Assembly: GCA_021796135.1 (NCBI GenBank)
Contig: JAJYOQ010000071.1
Span: 1 to 13,136, forward strand
Source of the DNA: Bacteroidota bacterium
GTDB taxonomy: Bacteria; Bacteroidota; Ignavibacteria; Ignavibacteriales; Ignavibacteriaceae
Reading direction: 5' to 3'
DNA: 13,136 bases
Below the pieces are notes generated by a model. It saw nothing but the letters and a program-made list of their open reading frames with translations. It did no database searches and was not told where the DNA came from. Shown here in pieces: positions 5,962 to 12,111 of this stretch (the first letter of the stretch is position 1; each line of letters starts with the position of its first letter). A program made the translations under genes and the position numbers.

Positions 5962-6279
5962 CTATCCTCTTTCATTCGTTCTAATTCTTATGGCATTTGA
6001 AATATCGTAGATAAATGTTTTACTTACCCCGGAATCCGGTATGTGTGCTTTCAAAGCTTTTAGTTCCGATAAAAATAAGCCGTAATTTTCATCAAACCAG
6101 CAGTTATATTCTTCAGAATTATTATTGAGTCCGCTCTAAAAAGGTCATTCCCGTGAAAACGGGAATCTAAAAAACATAGAATTTTAGATAGATTCCCACT
6201 CCCCACTTTCGTGGGAATGACAATTTGAGTATTTGGGTTTTTTAGAAGTGGACTCGTTATTGAATATAATATTTTTCAT
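5962..6279 (-). pseudogene. Methyltransferase remnant, interrupted by a MITE-like insertion and 3'-truncated
   Basis: The minus strand starts ATG at 6279 with MKNIIFN, is broken at 6255 by a palindromic element, and resumes at about 6122 with NNSEEYNCWFDENYGLF then LSELKALKAHIPDSG. This is the typical N-terminus of a class I SAM methyltransferase family that continues with a GxGTGRF motif. Deleting the element and one TTATTGA copy joins the halves in frame. After PDSG (about 6028) the sequence diverges to about 20 unrelated residues and stops at TAG (5962-5964). The SAM-binding motif is therefore absent and the gene is dead twice over. It lies between the two divergent ArsR-family genes and is on the same strand as the cadC-like operon. 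Confidence 0.75.
6127..6255. mobile_element. MITE-like palindromic element with target-site duplication
   Basis: A non-coding element of about 129 bp. The ends GAGTCCGCTCTAAAAA (6127) and the complement of TTTTTTAGAAGTGGACTC (ending 6255) form imperfect terminal inverted repeats. Inside, GTCATTCCC (6144-6152) pairs with GGGAATGAC (6213-6221). Two hairpins nest within: ATTCCCGT/ACGGGAAT (6147-6166) and ATTCCCAC/GTGGGAAT (6192-6218). The direct repeats TTATTGA at 6122-6128 and 6257-6263 look like a target duplication; the exact length is ambiguous (5-7 bp) because it overlaps the repeat tip. It splits the methyltransferase remnant. It shares end layout and an AATGACA-TTTGAG block with the element at 8691-8828. 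No transposase is encoded, so it would need one acting in trans. Confidence 0.8.
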
Positions 6280-6295
6280 AAAATCATTTGAATAC

Positions 6296-6324
6296 TTGTT
6301 ATTTTCAAAATAAAACATTATTAT
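6296..6324 (+). promoter_or_regulatory. Sigma70-like promoter of the arsR-rhodanese operon
   Basis: TTGTTA (6296-6301) and TATTAT (6319-6324) with a 17-bp spacer. The start of transcription is predicted near 6331, about 26 bases before the ATG. The -10 lies inside the palindrome at 6320-6345. Confidence 0.55.
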
Positions 6325-6345
6325 TCAATGATTCAATTGAATAAT
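6320..6345. promoter_or_regulatory. Putative ArsR-type operator before arsR-rhodanese gene
   Basis: A perfect inverted repeat with 10-bp arms ATTATTCAAT and ATTGAATAAT and centre GATTCA. It covers the -10 and predicted transcription start, and ends 11 bp before the ATG. The TTCAAT/ATTGAA cores resemble ArsR/SmtB operators. The fusion protein encoded next is the likely binder. Confidence 0.7.
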
Positions 6346-6356
6346 ATAATAATTAT

Positions 6357-7016
6357 ATGACCGGTAGAGAATTTAAAGATTTAACGTTTCAGCAATTTGC
6401 AAATATTGCAAATGCGTTCGCCAGCCCAAAACGTCTTAAAGTAATAGACGTTCTTTCTCAAGGCGAAAGAGACGTTGATACTCTTTCCAACGAAACTAAT
6501 ATGAACTTTGCAAATGCTTCGCGTCATTTACAAATTTTGAAGAACGCCAAAATAGTTACAAGCAGAAAAGACGGTGTGCGGGTTATTTATAGTCTTTCAA
6601 ACGATGAGGTGGTTAAATGCTGGAAAAACTTACAGTCTCTGACAGAAAAGAGCGCTTCCGAAATAAGGGAAACAGCAAAGCTTTTCTTTGAAGAAAGATC
6701 GGCGTTACTTCCAATCTCTGCAGCAGAGTTGTGGGATAAATTAAAAAAAGATGAAGTTACTTTAATAGATGTAAGACCAAAAGAAGAATTTTTAAACGGG
6801 CACATTCCGGATGCCGTTTCGCTTCCGCTAAGCGATCTTAAAGAAAAATTAAATGAATTATCACCGAACAAAGAGATTGTCGCTTACTGCAGAGGTCCCT
6901 ACTGTGTGCTTGCTGCCGAAGCCGCAAAACTTTTATCCGGGCATGGATTCAATGTTGTCATTTTAAAGCAAGATATTAATTCCTGGCGTGATGAAGGGTT
7001 CCCGGTTCAAAAATAA
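6357..7016 (+). CDS. ArsR-family regulator fused to a rhodanese domain
   Basis: 219 residues in two domains. Residues 1-95 are an ArsR winged helix: FASPKRLKVIDVLSQGERDVDTLSNETNMNFANASRHLQILKNAKIV, then wing RKDGVRVIYSL. The ELCVCD metal motif is absent (GERDVD), so this is not a classical metal sensor. Residues 117-217 are a rhodanese domain (VTLIDVRPKEEFLNGHIPDAVSLPL) with catalytic Cys178 in the loop CRGPYCVLA. Rhodaneses carry persulfide on that Cys; Cys183 nearby could form a disulfide or trisulfide with it. The protein may therefore sense persulfide or sulfur state and control the sulfide-oxidising gene two places downstream, as BigR/SqrR-type ArsR proteins do by another route. The sensing role is inference. 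No Shine-Dalgarno site is seen, though the ATG directly follows the promoter and operator. This fusion type recurs in bacteria. Confidence 0.9.
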   Translation: MTGREFKDLTFQQFANIANAFASPKRLKVIDVLSQGERDVDTLSNETNMNFANASRHLQILKNAKIVTSRKDGVRVIYSLSNDEVVKCWKNLQSLTEKSASEIRETAKLFFEERSALLPISAAELWDKLKKDEVTLIDVRPKEEFLNGHIPDAVSLPLSDLKEKLNELSPNKEIVAYCRGPYCVLAAEAAKLLSGHGFNVVILKQDINSWRDEGFPVQK

Positions 7017-7042
7017 ATTTTAAAAACATTGCTCGATGTTTT

Positions 7043-7375
7043 ATGAATGAACTAAATAAAGTAAATGAAATTCTAAAAAATATCTTTTCCGATTCATCTC
7101 TTGTTGATGTTATTTGTTCTGTTTATGAAAAAGAATTAACATCATTAGCTATAGCAAACTTACTAAATGTTGACAACGTAACTATTGAAGAACATCTAAA
7201 GACTCTTCTTGATTTGAGGCTTGTAAGAAAAATTTCTAAAAATGCTAATGAATATTTTTCTCTTACAAACCCAAAAGTCTGCGATTCAATATTAATGCTT
7301 AAGGATGCTGTTTATAATATCGCTATCACTAAGAAAGAAAACAATATTAATTTTGGAAAGGAATTGCTTTTATGA
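7043..7375 (+). CDS. Divergent ArsR-like winged-helix protein
   Basis: 110 residues. The order of helices and the sequence LTSLAIANLLNVDNVTIEEHLKTLLDLRLVRKISKNANEYFSLTN fit a winged-helix DNA-binding domain of the ArsR/MarR kind: helix-turn-helix about 33-60, wing about 61-75. A C-terminal helix (SILMLKDAVYNI) could serve dimerisation. There are two Cys (Cys25, and Cys81 in NPKVCDS), and the conserved ELCVCD-type site is absent. The gene is 26 bp after the arsR-rhodanese fusion and overlaps the flavoprotein start by 4 bp (ATGA), so it is part of the same operon. It may be a second regulator or a DNA-binding partner of the fusion. The family call is from fold pattern only. Confidence 0.6.
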   Translation: MNELNKVNEILKNIFSDSSLVDVICSVYEKELTSLAIANLLNVDNVTIEEHLKTLLDLRLVRKISKNANEYFSLTNPKVCDSILMLKDAVYNIAITKKENNINFGKELLL

Positions 7376-8613
7376 ACAAAACGTCAGTTGTTATTCTTGG
7401 GGGCGGAATCGGCGGCATTGTAACTGCAAATCGTCTTGCTAAATTACTTCCATCTGAATTTGAAATAGTGTTGATTGAGAAAAACGAACTCCACTCTTTC
7501 GCCGCATCTTATTTATGGTTAATGGTAAATAAAAGAAAACCTCAGCAGATTACTTCGCAAGTGAGCGAACTTGTTAATAAACGGGTAAATATTTTGTTTG
7601 ACGAAGTGAAACAAATAGACGCCGACAACAAAACAATAACTACCGAAAAATCAAAGGTAAATTTTGATTACCTGGTTATTGCTCTTGGCGCTGACTTAGA
7701 TAAAACACATCTTGATAAACAGCAATTCGGCATCCATAATTTTTTCACAATAGAAGGCGCTGAAAAATTAAAAGATGCGCTGAAAAATTTTGAAGGCGGA
7801 AATATTTCGATTGTTGTTTCTTCGCTTCCGTACAAATGTCCGGGAGCTCCTTATGAAGGTGCGATGCTGATAGCTGATTTTCTAAACAAGCGTAAATTAA
7901 AAAAAACGGTAACAATAAATCTTTACACGCCTGAACCGCAGCCGCTGCCCGTTGCCGGTCCCGAACTTGGAAATTCCGTTAAAGAGATTTTAGATATGAA
8001 AGGAATTGGTTTCCATCCGCAGAACCAATTGACTTCTATTGATTACAATGAAAGAAAAATTGAATTCGCTTCAGGTAATTCCGTCAATTATGATTTATTA
8101 GTTTTAATTCCACCGCACAAAACTCCCGAAGTAATATTGAAGACAACGCTTATTGATGAATCTAAGTGGATACGGGTAAATAAAGACACATTGCAAACGA
8201 AATTTGACAACATATATGCAATTGGAGACGTTACTTCAATTGCAATTCCCGGCAGATGGCATCCCGATAAGCCAATGAAACTTCCGAAAGCTGGTGTGTT
8301 TGCACATTCACAAGCATTAACTGTCGCTGAAATCATTTCTTCAAAAATTATTGGTAGAGAAACAAAAGAAAATTTCTGCGGCGATGGTTTTTGTATGCTC
8401 GAAGTGGGTGAAGATTTAGCCGGCTTTGCTTATGGTGATTTTTACGCTTCACCTCATCCTGATGTTAAATTAAAACGCCTTGGTAAAATCTGGCATTGGG
8501 GCAAAGTTCTTTTTGAAAAGTGGTGGCTTTCACCTTATGGTTTGAGAAAATCATTTTACAAAACTATGATAGAATTAGGAGCTAAAATTTTAAAAATACC
8601 CTTAAGTTTATGA
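7372..8613 (+). CDS. Sulfide:quinone oxidoreductase-like FAD flavoprotein
   Basis: 413 residues, the usual length for SQR. VVILGGGIGGIVTANRL (residues 7-23) is the FAD-binding Rossmann motif, IALGAD (103-108) the second dinucleotide motif, and IYAIGDVTSI (281-290) binds the FAD ribityl. It has only three Cys: Cys156 in YKCPGAPYE, and Cys336 and Cys341 in CGDGFC. Cys156 plus Cys341 fit the redox pair that oxidises sulfide in SQR (Cys156 and Cys347 in the Aquifex enzyme); the third SQR Cys near residue 124 is missing. The C-terminus has aromatic, amphipathic stretches (GKIWHWGKVLFEKWWLSPYG) suited to membrane and quinone contact. The likely reaction is oxidation of sulfide to persulfide or polysulfide with electrons to quinone. 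It is translationally coupled to the winged-helix gene and controlled with the ArsR-rhodanese fusion. A related NADH dehydrogenase-like or persulfide-active flavoprotein is possible. Confidence 0.8.
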   Translation: MNKTSVVILGGGIGGIVTANRLAKLLPSEFEIVLIEKNELHSFAASYLWLMVNKRKPQQITSQVSELVNKRVNILFDEVKQIDADNKTITTEKSKVNFDYLVIALGADLDKTHLDKQQFGIHNFFTIEGAEKLKDALKNFEGGNISIVVSSLPYKCPGAPYEGAMLIADFLNKRKLKKTVTINLYTPEPQPLPVAGPELGNSVKEILDMKGIGFHPQNQLTSIDYNERKIEFASGNSVNYDLLVLIPPHKTPEVILKTTLIDESKWIRVNKDTLQTKFDNIYAIGDVTSIAIPGRWHPDKPMKLPKAGVFAHSQALTVAEIISSKIIGRETKENFCGDGFCMLEVGEDLAGFAYGDFYASPHPDVKLKRLGKIWHWGKVLFEKWWLSPYGLRKSFYKTMIELGAKILKIPLSL

Positions 8614-8690
8614 AGACTACTGCTTTTCAATCAATTTGCTTTGGAGTATGATAAATCTCTCGTTAAGCGCATACACAAATAAAAAGGTAT

Positions 8691-8828
8691 TAGAGTTTCT
8701 GCAAAATAGATTATTTGTTGTCGAAGGAGTCTTCGACTGAGAAATCTTTTAAAAATATGAGATTTCTCCCCGCCAATTGGCGGGTCGAAATGACATTTGA
8801 GAGAAAAATTTATTTTGCAGAAACTCTA
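8691..8828. mobile_element. MITE-like palindromic element with 18-bp perfect inverted ends
   Basis: The ends TAGAGTTTCTGCAAAATA (8691) and TATTTTGCAGAAACTCTA (to 8828) are perfect inverted repeats. Inside are three further inverted repeats: GTCGAAG/CTTCGAC (8720-8737), GAGAAATCT/AGATTTCTC (8739-8768) and the 16-bp perfect palindrome CCCGCCAATTGGCGGG (8769-8784). No gene fits inside. It fills most of the gap between the SQR-like gene and the SMR-like gene. The right part carries GTCGAAATGACATTTGAGAG, matching the AATGACA-TTTGAG block of the element at 6127-6255. TATT flanks both ends but cannot be fixed as a target duplication. It may also act as a transcript end for the sulfide operon. Confidence 0.75.
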
Positions 8829-8879
8829 TTGTTTACAGCTTAGTAAATAAACTTATTTAAGAAATAAAAGGAAATAAAA

Positions 8880-9197
8880 ATGAAGAATCTGCTTACGTGG
8901 ATCATATTTGTTGTAGCAGCGTTATTAGAAGTCGGCGGTGATGCGCTTATTCGCAAGGGTTTGCGCGGCTCTGCCATTAGTTTTATTGCCGGGGGCTTTA
9001 TAATCTTAGGTGTCTACGGATTAGTCGTTAATACTGTAAAGTGGAACTTTTCAAGATTGTTGGGAATATATGTGGCGGTCTTTGCCGTGATAAGCATTCT
9101 GTTTGGCAGGTATTTCTTTCAAGAAAATATTTCGACAGCTACCTGGGCGGGAATGACTATAATAGTAATTGGTGGATTAGTAATTCAATTTGGTTAA
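8880..9197 (+). CDS. SMR-like four-helix membrane protein (drug/metabolite transporter superfamily)
   Basis: 105 residues, nearly all hydrophobic, forming four helices (about 5-25, 31-50, 57-77, 85-104). Helix 1, FVVAALLEVGGDALIRKGL, puts Glu17 where SMR transporters such as EmrE have the essential Glu14 (AEVIGTTLMKFS). The length equals the SMR norm (about 105-110). SMR proteins exchange protons for cationic compounds, guanidinium or polyamines; the substrate here is not predictable. AAAAGGA is 7 bases before the ATG. A short palindrome AAATAA-AC-TTATTT (8845-8858) precedes the gene and could be regulatory. It heads a run of stress-related genes (OsmC, phosphorylase, methyltransferase, DsrE). 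Confidence 0.65.
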   Translation: MKNLLTWIIFVVAALLEVGGDALIRKGLRGSAISFIAGGFIILGVYGLVVNTVKWNFSRLLGIYVAVFAVISILFGRYFFQENISTATWAGMTIIVIGGLVIQFG

Positions 9198-9223
9198 CAT
9201 TAATTTATTTTTAGGAGAAAAAT

Positions 9224-9757
9224 ATGAACAAAGTAAATAACGTCAATATAGAAGGCGTTCAATCATTCGAAACTTACCTTAAGAACAATCCATCTGAGGC
9301 AAGAAAAACTCAAGGAATCGAGGGTGAATGGATACTTGAAGAAGGCGGCGCACAATTCGTTTCTAAAATAAAATTTGAAAATGGAGAAACAGAATTTATT
9401 GTTGACAATCCAACATTTATGGGCGGGAGCGGTTCACATCCGGGACCAATGCACTACTGCTTTTACGGATTGGCATCATGCTATACCGGAACATTTGCAA
9501 CAATGGCTGCTATGCTCGGTATAAAATTAAAAAAGCTAACCACGAAGGTTGAAGCTGATCTGAATTTTTCAAAAGTATTCGGCATTAGTGAAGAGCCAAT
9601 TATGGAAGAAGTTCGTGTTAAGCTAACCGTAGTAAGCGATGATCCTATAGAAAAAATAAAACAGGCTGAAGAGCTGGCGTTGCAGCGATGTCCGGTTGTC
9701 TTTACACTAAAGAATCCTGTTAAGTTAGTTCCGTCTTTAGAAGTAAATAATGAATAG
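9224..9757 (+). CDS. OsmC/Ohr-family protein
   Basis: 177 residues. The N-terminal about 40 residues precede the OsmC core. The core contains FMGGSGSHPGPMHYCFYGLASCYTGTFATMAAMLGIKLKKL (first conserved Cys86), VEADLNFSKVFG, and LALQRCPVVFTLKNPVKL with the second conserved Cys156 in the RCPV motif. OsmC/Ohr enzymes use these two Cys as a peroxidase pair against organic hydroperoxides; some relatives act on persulfides or other reactive electrophiles. Extra Cys79 is present. GGAG lies just before the ATG. Its stop overlaps the start of the nucleoside phosphorylase gene by 8 bp, showing tight operon packing. In this context a role in thiol or reactive-sulfur stress is likely (inference). Confidence 0.85.
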   Translation: MNKVNNVNIEGVQSFETYLKNNPSEARKTQGIEGEWILEEGGAQFVSKIKFENGETEFIVDNPTFMGGSGSHPGPMHYCFYGLASCYTGTFATMAAMLGIKLKKLTTKVEADLNFSKVFGISEEPIMEEVRVKLTVVSDDPIEKIKQAEELALQRCPVVFTLKNPVKLVPSLEVNNE

Positions 9758-10544
9758 CAAAGATTTAATCCAAAATAAAAATTATAAAGAAACGTCTGTC
9801 TTTACTCCTGCAAATCTTTTACGTGAAGCGCGGCGGCAGAAAAAAATTAAAAACTGCACAGTGCCGGAGATATGCGTTTTGGATCCGGATGGAGATATTT
9901 TAAAATATCTTCAGAAAAATAAACAAGCTGAATTGAACAAATGCTGGGCTTGTTATCATACGGAACTGTATAATTTCACATTTAATAAAACCAAATTTGG
10001 AATTATAGCATGCGCCGTTGGAGGTTCTTTTGCTGTTTTATTAGCCGAGCAGTTGTTCGTATCAGGCTGTTCATTGTTAATTAGCGTAACCTCTGCGGGC
10101 TTAATACTGCCCCCGCCTAAAAATGTTCGCTACATTTTAATCAAGGAGGCATTGAGAGATGAAGGAACAAGCTACCATTATTTGCCGCCGGAATCTAAAG
10201 CTGAAATCAATTCGAAGATTTTGAAAAAATTATTTCCGCATCTGAAGAAAAAGAATATTCAGATTAATATTGGAAATTCCTGGACAACGGATGCGCCGTA
10301 CCGCGAAACTCCCACTGCAATAAAATATGCAAAGGACAAAAAAGTTAATGCCGTCGAAATGGAAGCTGCTTCATTATATGCCTTTGCAAAAGCTAAAAAA
10401 AAGAATGTGGTTTGTTACGCACACTTAACCAATACAATGGCTCAAGTAAAAGGTGATTTTGAAAAGGGACACGAAAATGGAAGTGCAGACTGGTTGAATA
10501 TAATTTATCATACTGCAAAAATCTTAAACAAGAAGGCTAAATAA
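9750..10544 (+). CDS. Nucleoside phosphorylase (PNP/UDP family)
   Basis: 264 residues. An N-terminal VFTPANLLREARRQK and VPEICVLDPDGDI lead into the phosphorylase core. The core has GIIACAVGGSFAVLLAEQL (84-102), SLLISVTSAGLI (108-119) and the diagnostic VEMEAASLYAFAKAK (202-216), where Glu contacts the ribose. These are hallmarks of the PNP_UDP_1 superfamily, which splits nucleosides with phosphate into base plus ribose 1-phosphate. Purine versus pyrimidine preference cannot be set by eye. It overlaps the OsmC gene by 8 bp and is 6 bp before the methyltransferase gene, an unexpected companion for them. Methylthioadenosine or a modified nucleoside would be a natural substrate next to a SAM methyltransferase, but that is speculation. 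Confidence 0.8.
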   Translation: MNSKDLIQNKNYKETSVFTPANLLREARRQKKIKNCTVPEICVLDPDGDILKYLQKNKQAELNKCWACYHTELYNFTFNKTKFGIIACAVGGSFAVLLAEQLFVSGCSLLISVTSAGLILPPPKNVRYILIKEALRDEGTSYHYLPPESKAEINSKILKKLFPHLKKKNIQINIGNSWTTDAPYRETPTAIKYAKDKKVNAVEMEAASLYAFAKAKKKNVVCYAHLTNTMAQVKGDFEKGHENGSADWLNIIYHTAKILNKKAK

Positions 10545-10550
10545 AAAGTA

Positions 10551-11117
10551 ATGAAAATTAGAGACAGCGGAATGCCGGAAGAATCTTATTGGGAATCTTT
10601 TTTCGATTCTCAGTTTATTCTTTCACAACTTCAATTTGATGATACAGTTAACGATGCTGTTGAGTTTGGCTCCGGTTATGGTACTTTCACTATTCCAGCC
10701 GCAAAAATCATTAATGGAAATTTGTACGCTTTTGATATTGAAACGGATATGATCGACGGGCTGAATCAAAGAATTAGAAAAGAAAAATTATCCAATATTA
10801 AAGCGCATCAAATTGATTTTGTAAAAGAAGGAACAAAGCTAAAAGACAGCTCTGTTGATTATGCAATGTTCTTTAACATCCTTCACGCCGAAGATCCGGT
10901 TAAATTATTAAACGAAACATATAGAATCTTGAAGACAGGTGGTAAGGTAGGTGTTATTCACTGGATTTATTCTGCTTCAACACCAAGAGGTCCTTCTCTG
11001 GATATTAGACCAAAACCAGAGCAATGTATCGACTGGTTAGAGGAATCCGGATTTAAACTCGGCAGCGGCGTTATCCAGCTACCGCCATATCATTATGGAA
11101 TAATCGGAATTAAATAA
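10551..11117 (+). CDS. Class I SAM-dependent methyltransferase
   Basis: 188 residues. Motif I is VEFGSGYGTFTIPAA (37-51) and the next acidic strand is LYAFDIETDM (58-67). IKAHQIDFV (83-91), VDYAMFFNILHAEDP (102-116) and YRILKTGGKVGVIHWIY (124-140) follow the fold in order, ending in an arginine/proline-rich tail and YHYGIIGIK. The opening MKIRDSGMPEESYWESFFD is a recurring N-terminus in small methyltransferases found beside ArsR genes. The protein is somewhat short but has all SAM-binding motifs, so it is probably active. Substrate unknown; a metalloid, a thiol or a small metabolite are all possible. It is 6 bp after the phosphorylase gene with a weak ribosome site, so coupling is likely. Confidence 0.85.
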   Translation: MKIRDSGMPEESYWESFFDSQFILSQLQFDDTVNDAVEFGSGYGTFTIPAAKIINGNLYAFDIETDMIDGLNQRIRKEKLSNIKAHQIDFVKEGTKLKDSSVDYAMFFNILHAEDPVKLLNETYRILKTGGKVGVIHWIYSASTPRGPSLDIRPKPEQCIDWLEESGFKLGSGVIQLPPYHYGIIGIK

Positions 11118-11159
11118 CTCAAACAAAAATAACTAAGTTAAAATTTTGGAGAACACAAA

Positions 11160-11525
11160 ATGAAATACCTTTTTATAATTAACGATGCACCTTACGGAAC
11201 TGAAAAAGCATACAATGCCTTAAGATTAGCAATGCAGCTTCAAAAAGAATCCGGTTCAAACGGAGAAGCAAATGAAGTTAGAATATTTCTTATGGCAGAT
11301 GCCGCTACATGTGCAATTCCTAATCAAGTTACGCCAAGCGGTTATTATAATATTGAAAGAATGATTAAAAGTGTTCTCAATCATAATGGTAAAGTTAAAA
11401 TCTGCGGTACATGTGCAGATGCGCGCGGTATAAAAAATTTGCCGCTCATTGAAGGTTCTGAAATAAGTACTATAGCAGAGTTAGGCGCCTGGACGGTCGA
11501 ATCGGATAAGGTTTTAACTTTTTAA
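11160..11525 (+). CDS. DsrE-family sulfur-transfer protein
   Basis: 121 residues, typical of DsrE/TusD-like proteins. MKYLFIINDAPYGTEKAYNALRLAMQL is the first beta-alpha unit, RIFLMADAATCAI (41-53) carries Cys51 after the second strand, and KICGTCADARGI (80-91) carries Cys82 and Cys85 where DsrE proteins hold the sulfur-carrying Cys. Such proteins pass persulfide sulfur between partners or bind sulfane sulfur. GGAG lies 8 bases before the ATG. It closes the cluster of OsmC, phosphorylase and methyltransferase genes and is followed by a hairpin. With the SQR-like and rhodanese proteins upstream it supports a sulfur-handling theme. Confidence 0.85.
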   Translation: MKYLFIINDAPYGTEKAYNALRLAMQLQKESGSNGEANEVRIFLMADAATCAIPNQVTPSGYYNIERMIKSVLNHNGKVKICGTCADARGIKNLPLIEGSEISTIAELGAWTVESDKVLTF

Positions 11526-11531
11526 GAATAC

Positions 11532-11562
11532 AGCGGTAAGTATTTCCAAATCACTTGCCGCT
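11532..11562 (+). terminator. Hairpin after the DsrE gene, probable terminator
   Basis: Arms AGCGGTAAGT and ACTTGCCGCT (10 bp, one G-U pair) with an 11-base loop start 7 bp after the stop codon. AAAATATTTCTC follows, so the T-run is weak. The position suits the end of the 8880-11525 operon. Confidence 0.6.
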
Positions 11563-11674
11563 AAAATATTTCTCTCATCTATAGCTAATCGACTGGGACA
11601 AGAAGTTCCTCTTAAAAGTATTCAATTTATACCCGCAAATATAAACCAATCATTCTTAATTAATACAAAAGCAC

Positions 11675-11692
11675 CAGTGAATTAACTCACTG
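11675..11692. repeat. Short inverted repeat before second arsR promoter
   Basis: CAGTGA and TCACTG flank a 6-bp centre ATTAAC, just upstream of the -35 box at 11701. It has the same 6-bp centre as the three ArsR-type palindromes, but other half-sites. It could be an auxiliary regulatory site. The 110 bp between it and the hairpin at 11532-11562 hold no gene I can support. Confidence 0.35.
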
Positions 11693-11700
11693 ATAAAATT

Positions 11701-11728
11701 TTGACCAAATATTTATCATGCGTATATT
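11701..11728 (+). promoter_or_regulatory. Sigma70-like promoter of the arsR-CDF operon
   Basis: TTGACC (11701-11706) and TATATT (11723-11728), spacer 16 bp, the best promoter match in the window. Transcription would start near 11735, inside the palindrome at 11726-11745. The TTG in the -35 is therefore a promoter base and not a start codon. Confidence 0.65.
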
Positions 11729-11745
11729 TGAACAATCATTCAAAT
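11726..11745. promoter_or_regulatory. SmtB/ArsR-type operator of the second arsR operon
   Basis: Perfect inverted repeat with arms ATTTGAA and TTCAAAT and a 6-bp centre CAATCA. The core TGAACAATCATTCA fits the known SmtB/ArsR operator pattern TGAA-N6-TTCA. It overlaps the -10 and ends 9 bp before the ATG at 11755, implying autorepression relieved by metal. Confidence 0.8.
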
Positions 11746-11754
11746 GAAGAAGTA

Positions 11755-12111
11755 ATGAATAAAATAGCCCCGGTTTGCGAAATACAAATTATCGATAAAG
11801 TAAAAGTAAAAAAGACTAAAGCTAAATTGCCCGGAATCGACGAAACGCTGCAAATAGCCGGAATATTTAAACTCTTGGGAGATCCCACAAGATTAAAAAT
11901 TATCTTAGCCTTAATTGAAAATGAATTATGCGTCTGTGATTTAGCTGCGGTAATAAATTCTACAGTTTCGGCTGTTTCACATCAATTACGATTATTAAGA
12001 AGTGAAAAACTTATAAAGTTTCGCAAAGACGGTAAAATGGTTTATTATAGCATCGATGACGATCACATTAAAAACTTAATCGATCAATTAAAGGAGCATG
12101 TTAATGAATAA
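11755..12111 (+). CDS. ArsR/SmtB-family metal-sensing repressor (start set at ATG 11755)
   Basis: 118 residues from the ATG at 11755, which has GAAGAAG just upstream. An open frame reaches back to a TTG at 11701, but that stretch holds the promoter and operator, so the shorter form is right. The ArsR core is GIFKLLGDPTRLKIILALIENELCVCDLAAVINSTVSAVSHQLRLLRSEKL, then wing FRKDGKMVYYSI. Cys59 and Cys61 (ELCVCD) and Cys8 (APVCEI) are 51 residues apart from first to second site, the same spacing as in CadC (Cys7 and Cys58). The second N-terminal Cys of CadC is missing here, which would leave a three-thiolate site. It overlaps the CDF-like gene by 8 bp and is presumably its repressor. Soft-metal sensing (Cd, Pb, Bi or similar) is inferred. 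Confidence 0.85.
   Translation: MNKIAPVCEIQIIDKVKVKKTKAKLPGIDETLQIAGIFKLLGDPTRLKIILALIENELCVCDLAAVINSTVSAVSHQLRLLRSEKLIKFRKDGKMVYYSIDDDHIKNLIDQLKEHVNE

Noticed and set aside
6140..6225. Repeated ATTCCC/GGGAAT hairpins read as a small CRISPR-like array
   Set aside because: The units are inverted, not direct, repeats, with no spacers of regular size and no cas genes; they are part of the MITE-like element.
8649..8739. Short frame MINLSLSAYTNKK running into the second palindromic element
   Set aside because: About 30 codons, ending inside the element, with the ribosome-like GGAG only one base from the ATG; most likely chance.
11526..11697. Open plus-strand frame after the DsrE gene (reading ...ANRLGQEVPLKSIQF...)
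   Set aside because: It has no start codon, overlaps the terminator-like hairpin and the inverted repeat, and matches no family I recognise. It could be a relic but there is too little to call.
11701..11754. N-terminal extension of the second ArsR gene from a TTG start
   Set aside because: The stretch is occupied by a TTGACC/TATATT promoter and a perfect operator palindrome, while ATG 11755 has its own ribosome site and gives the usual ArsR length.
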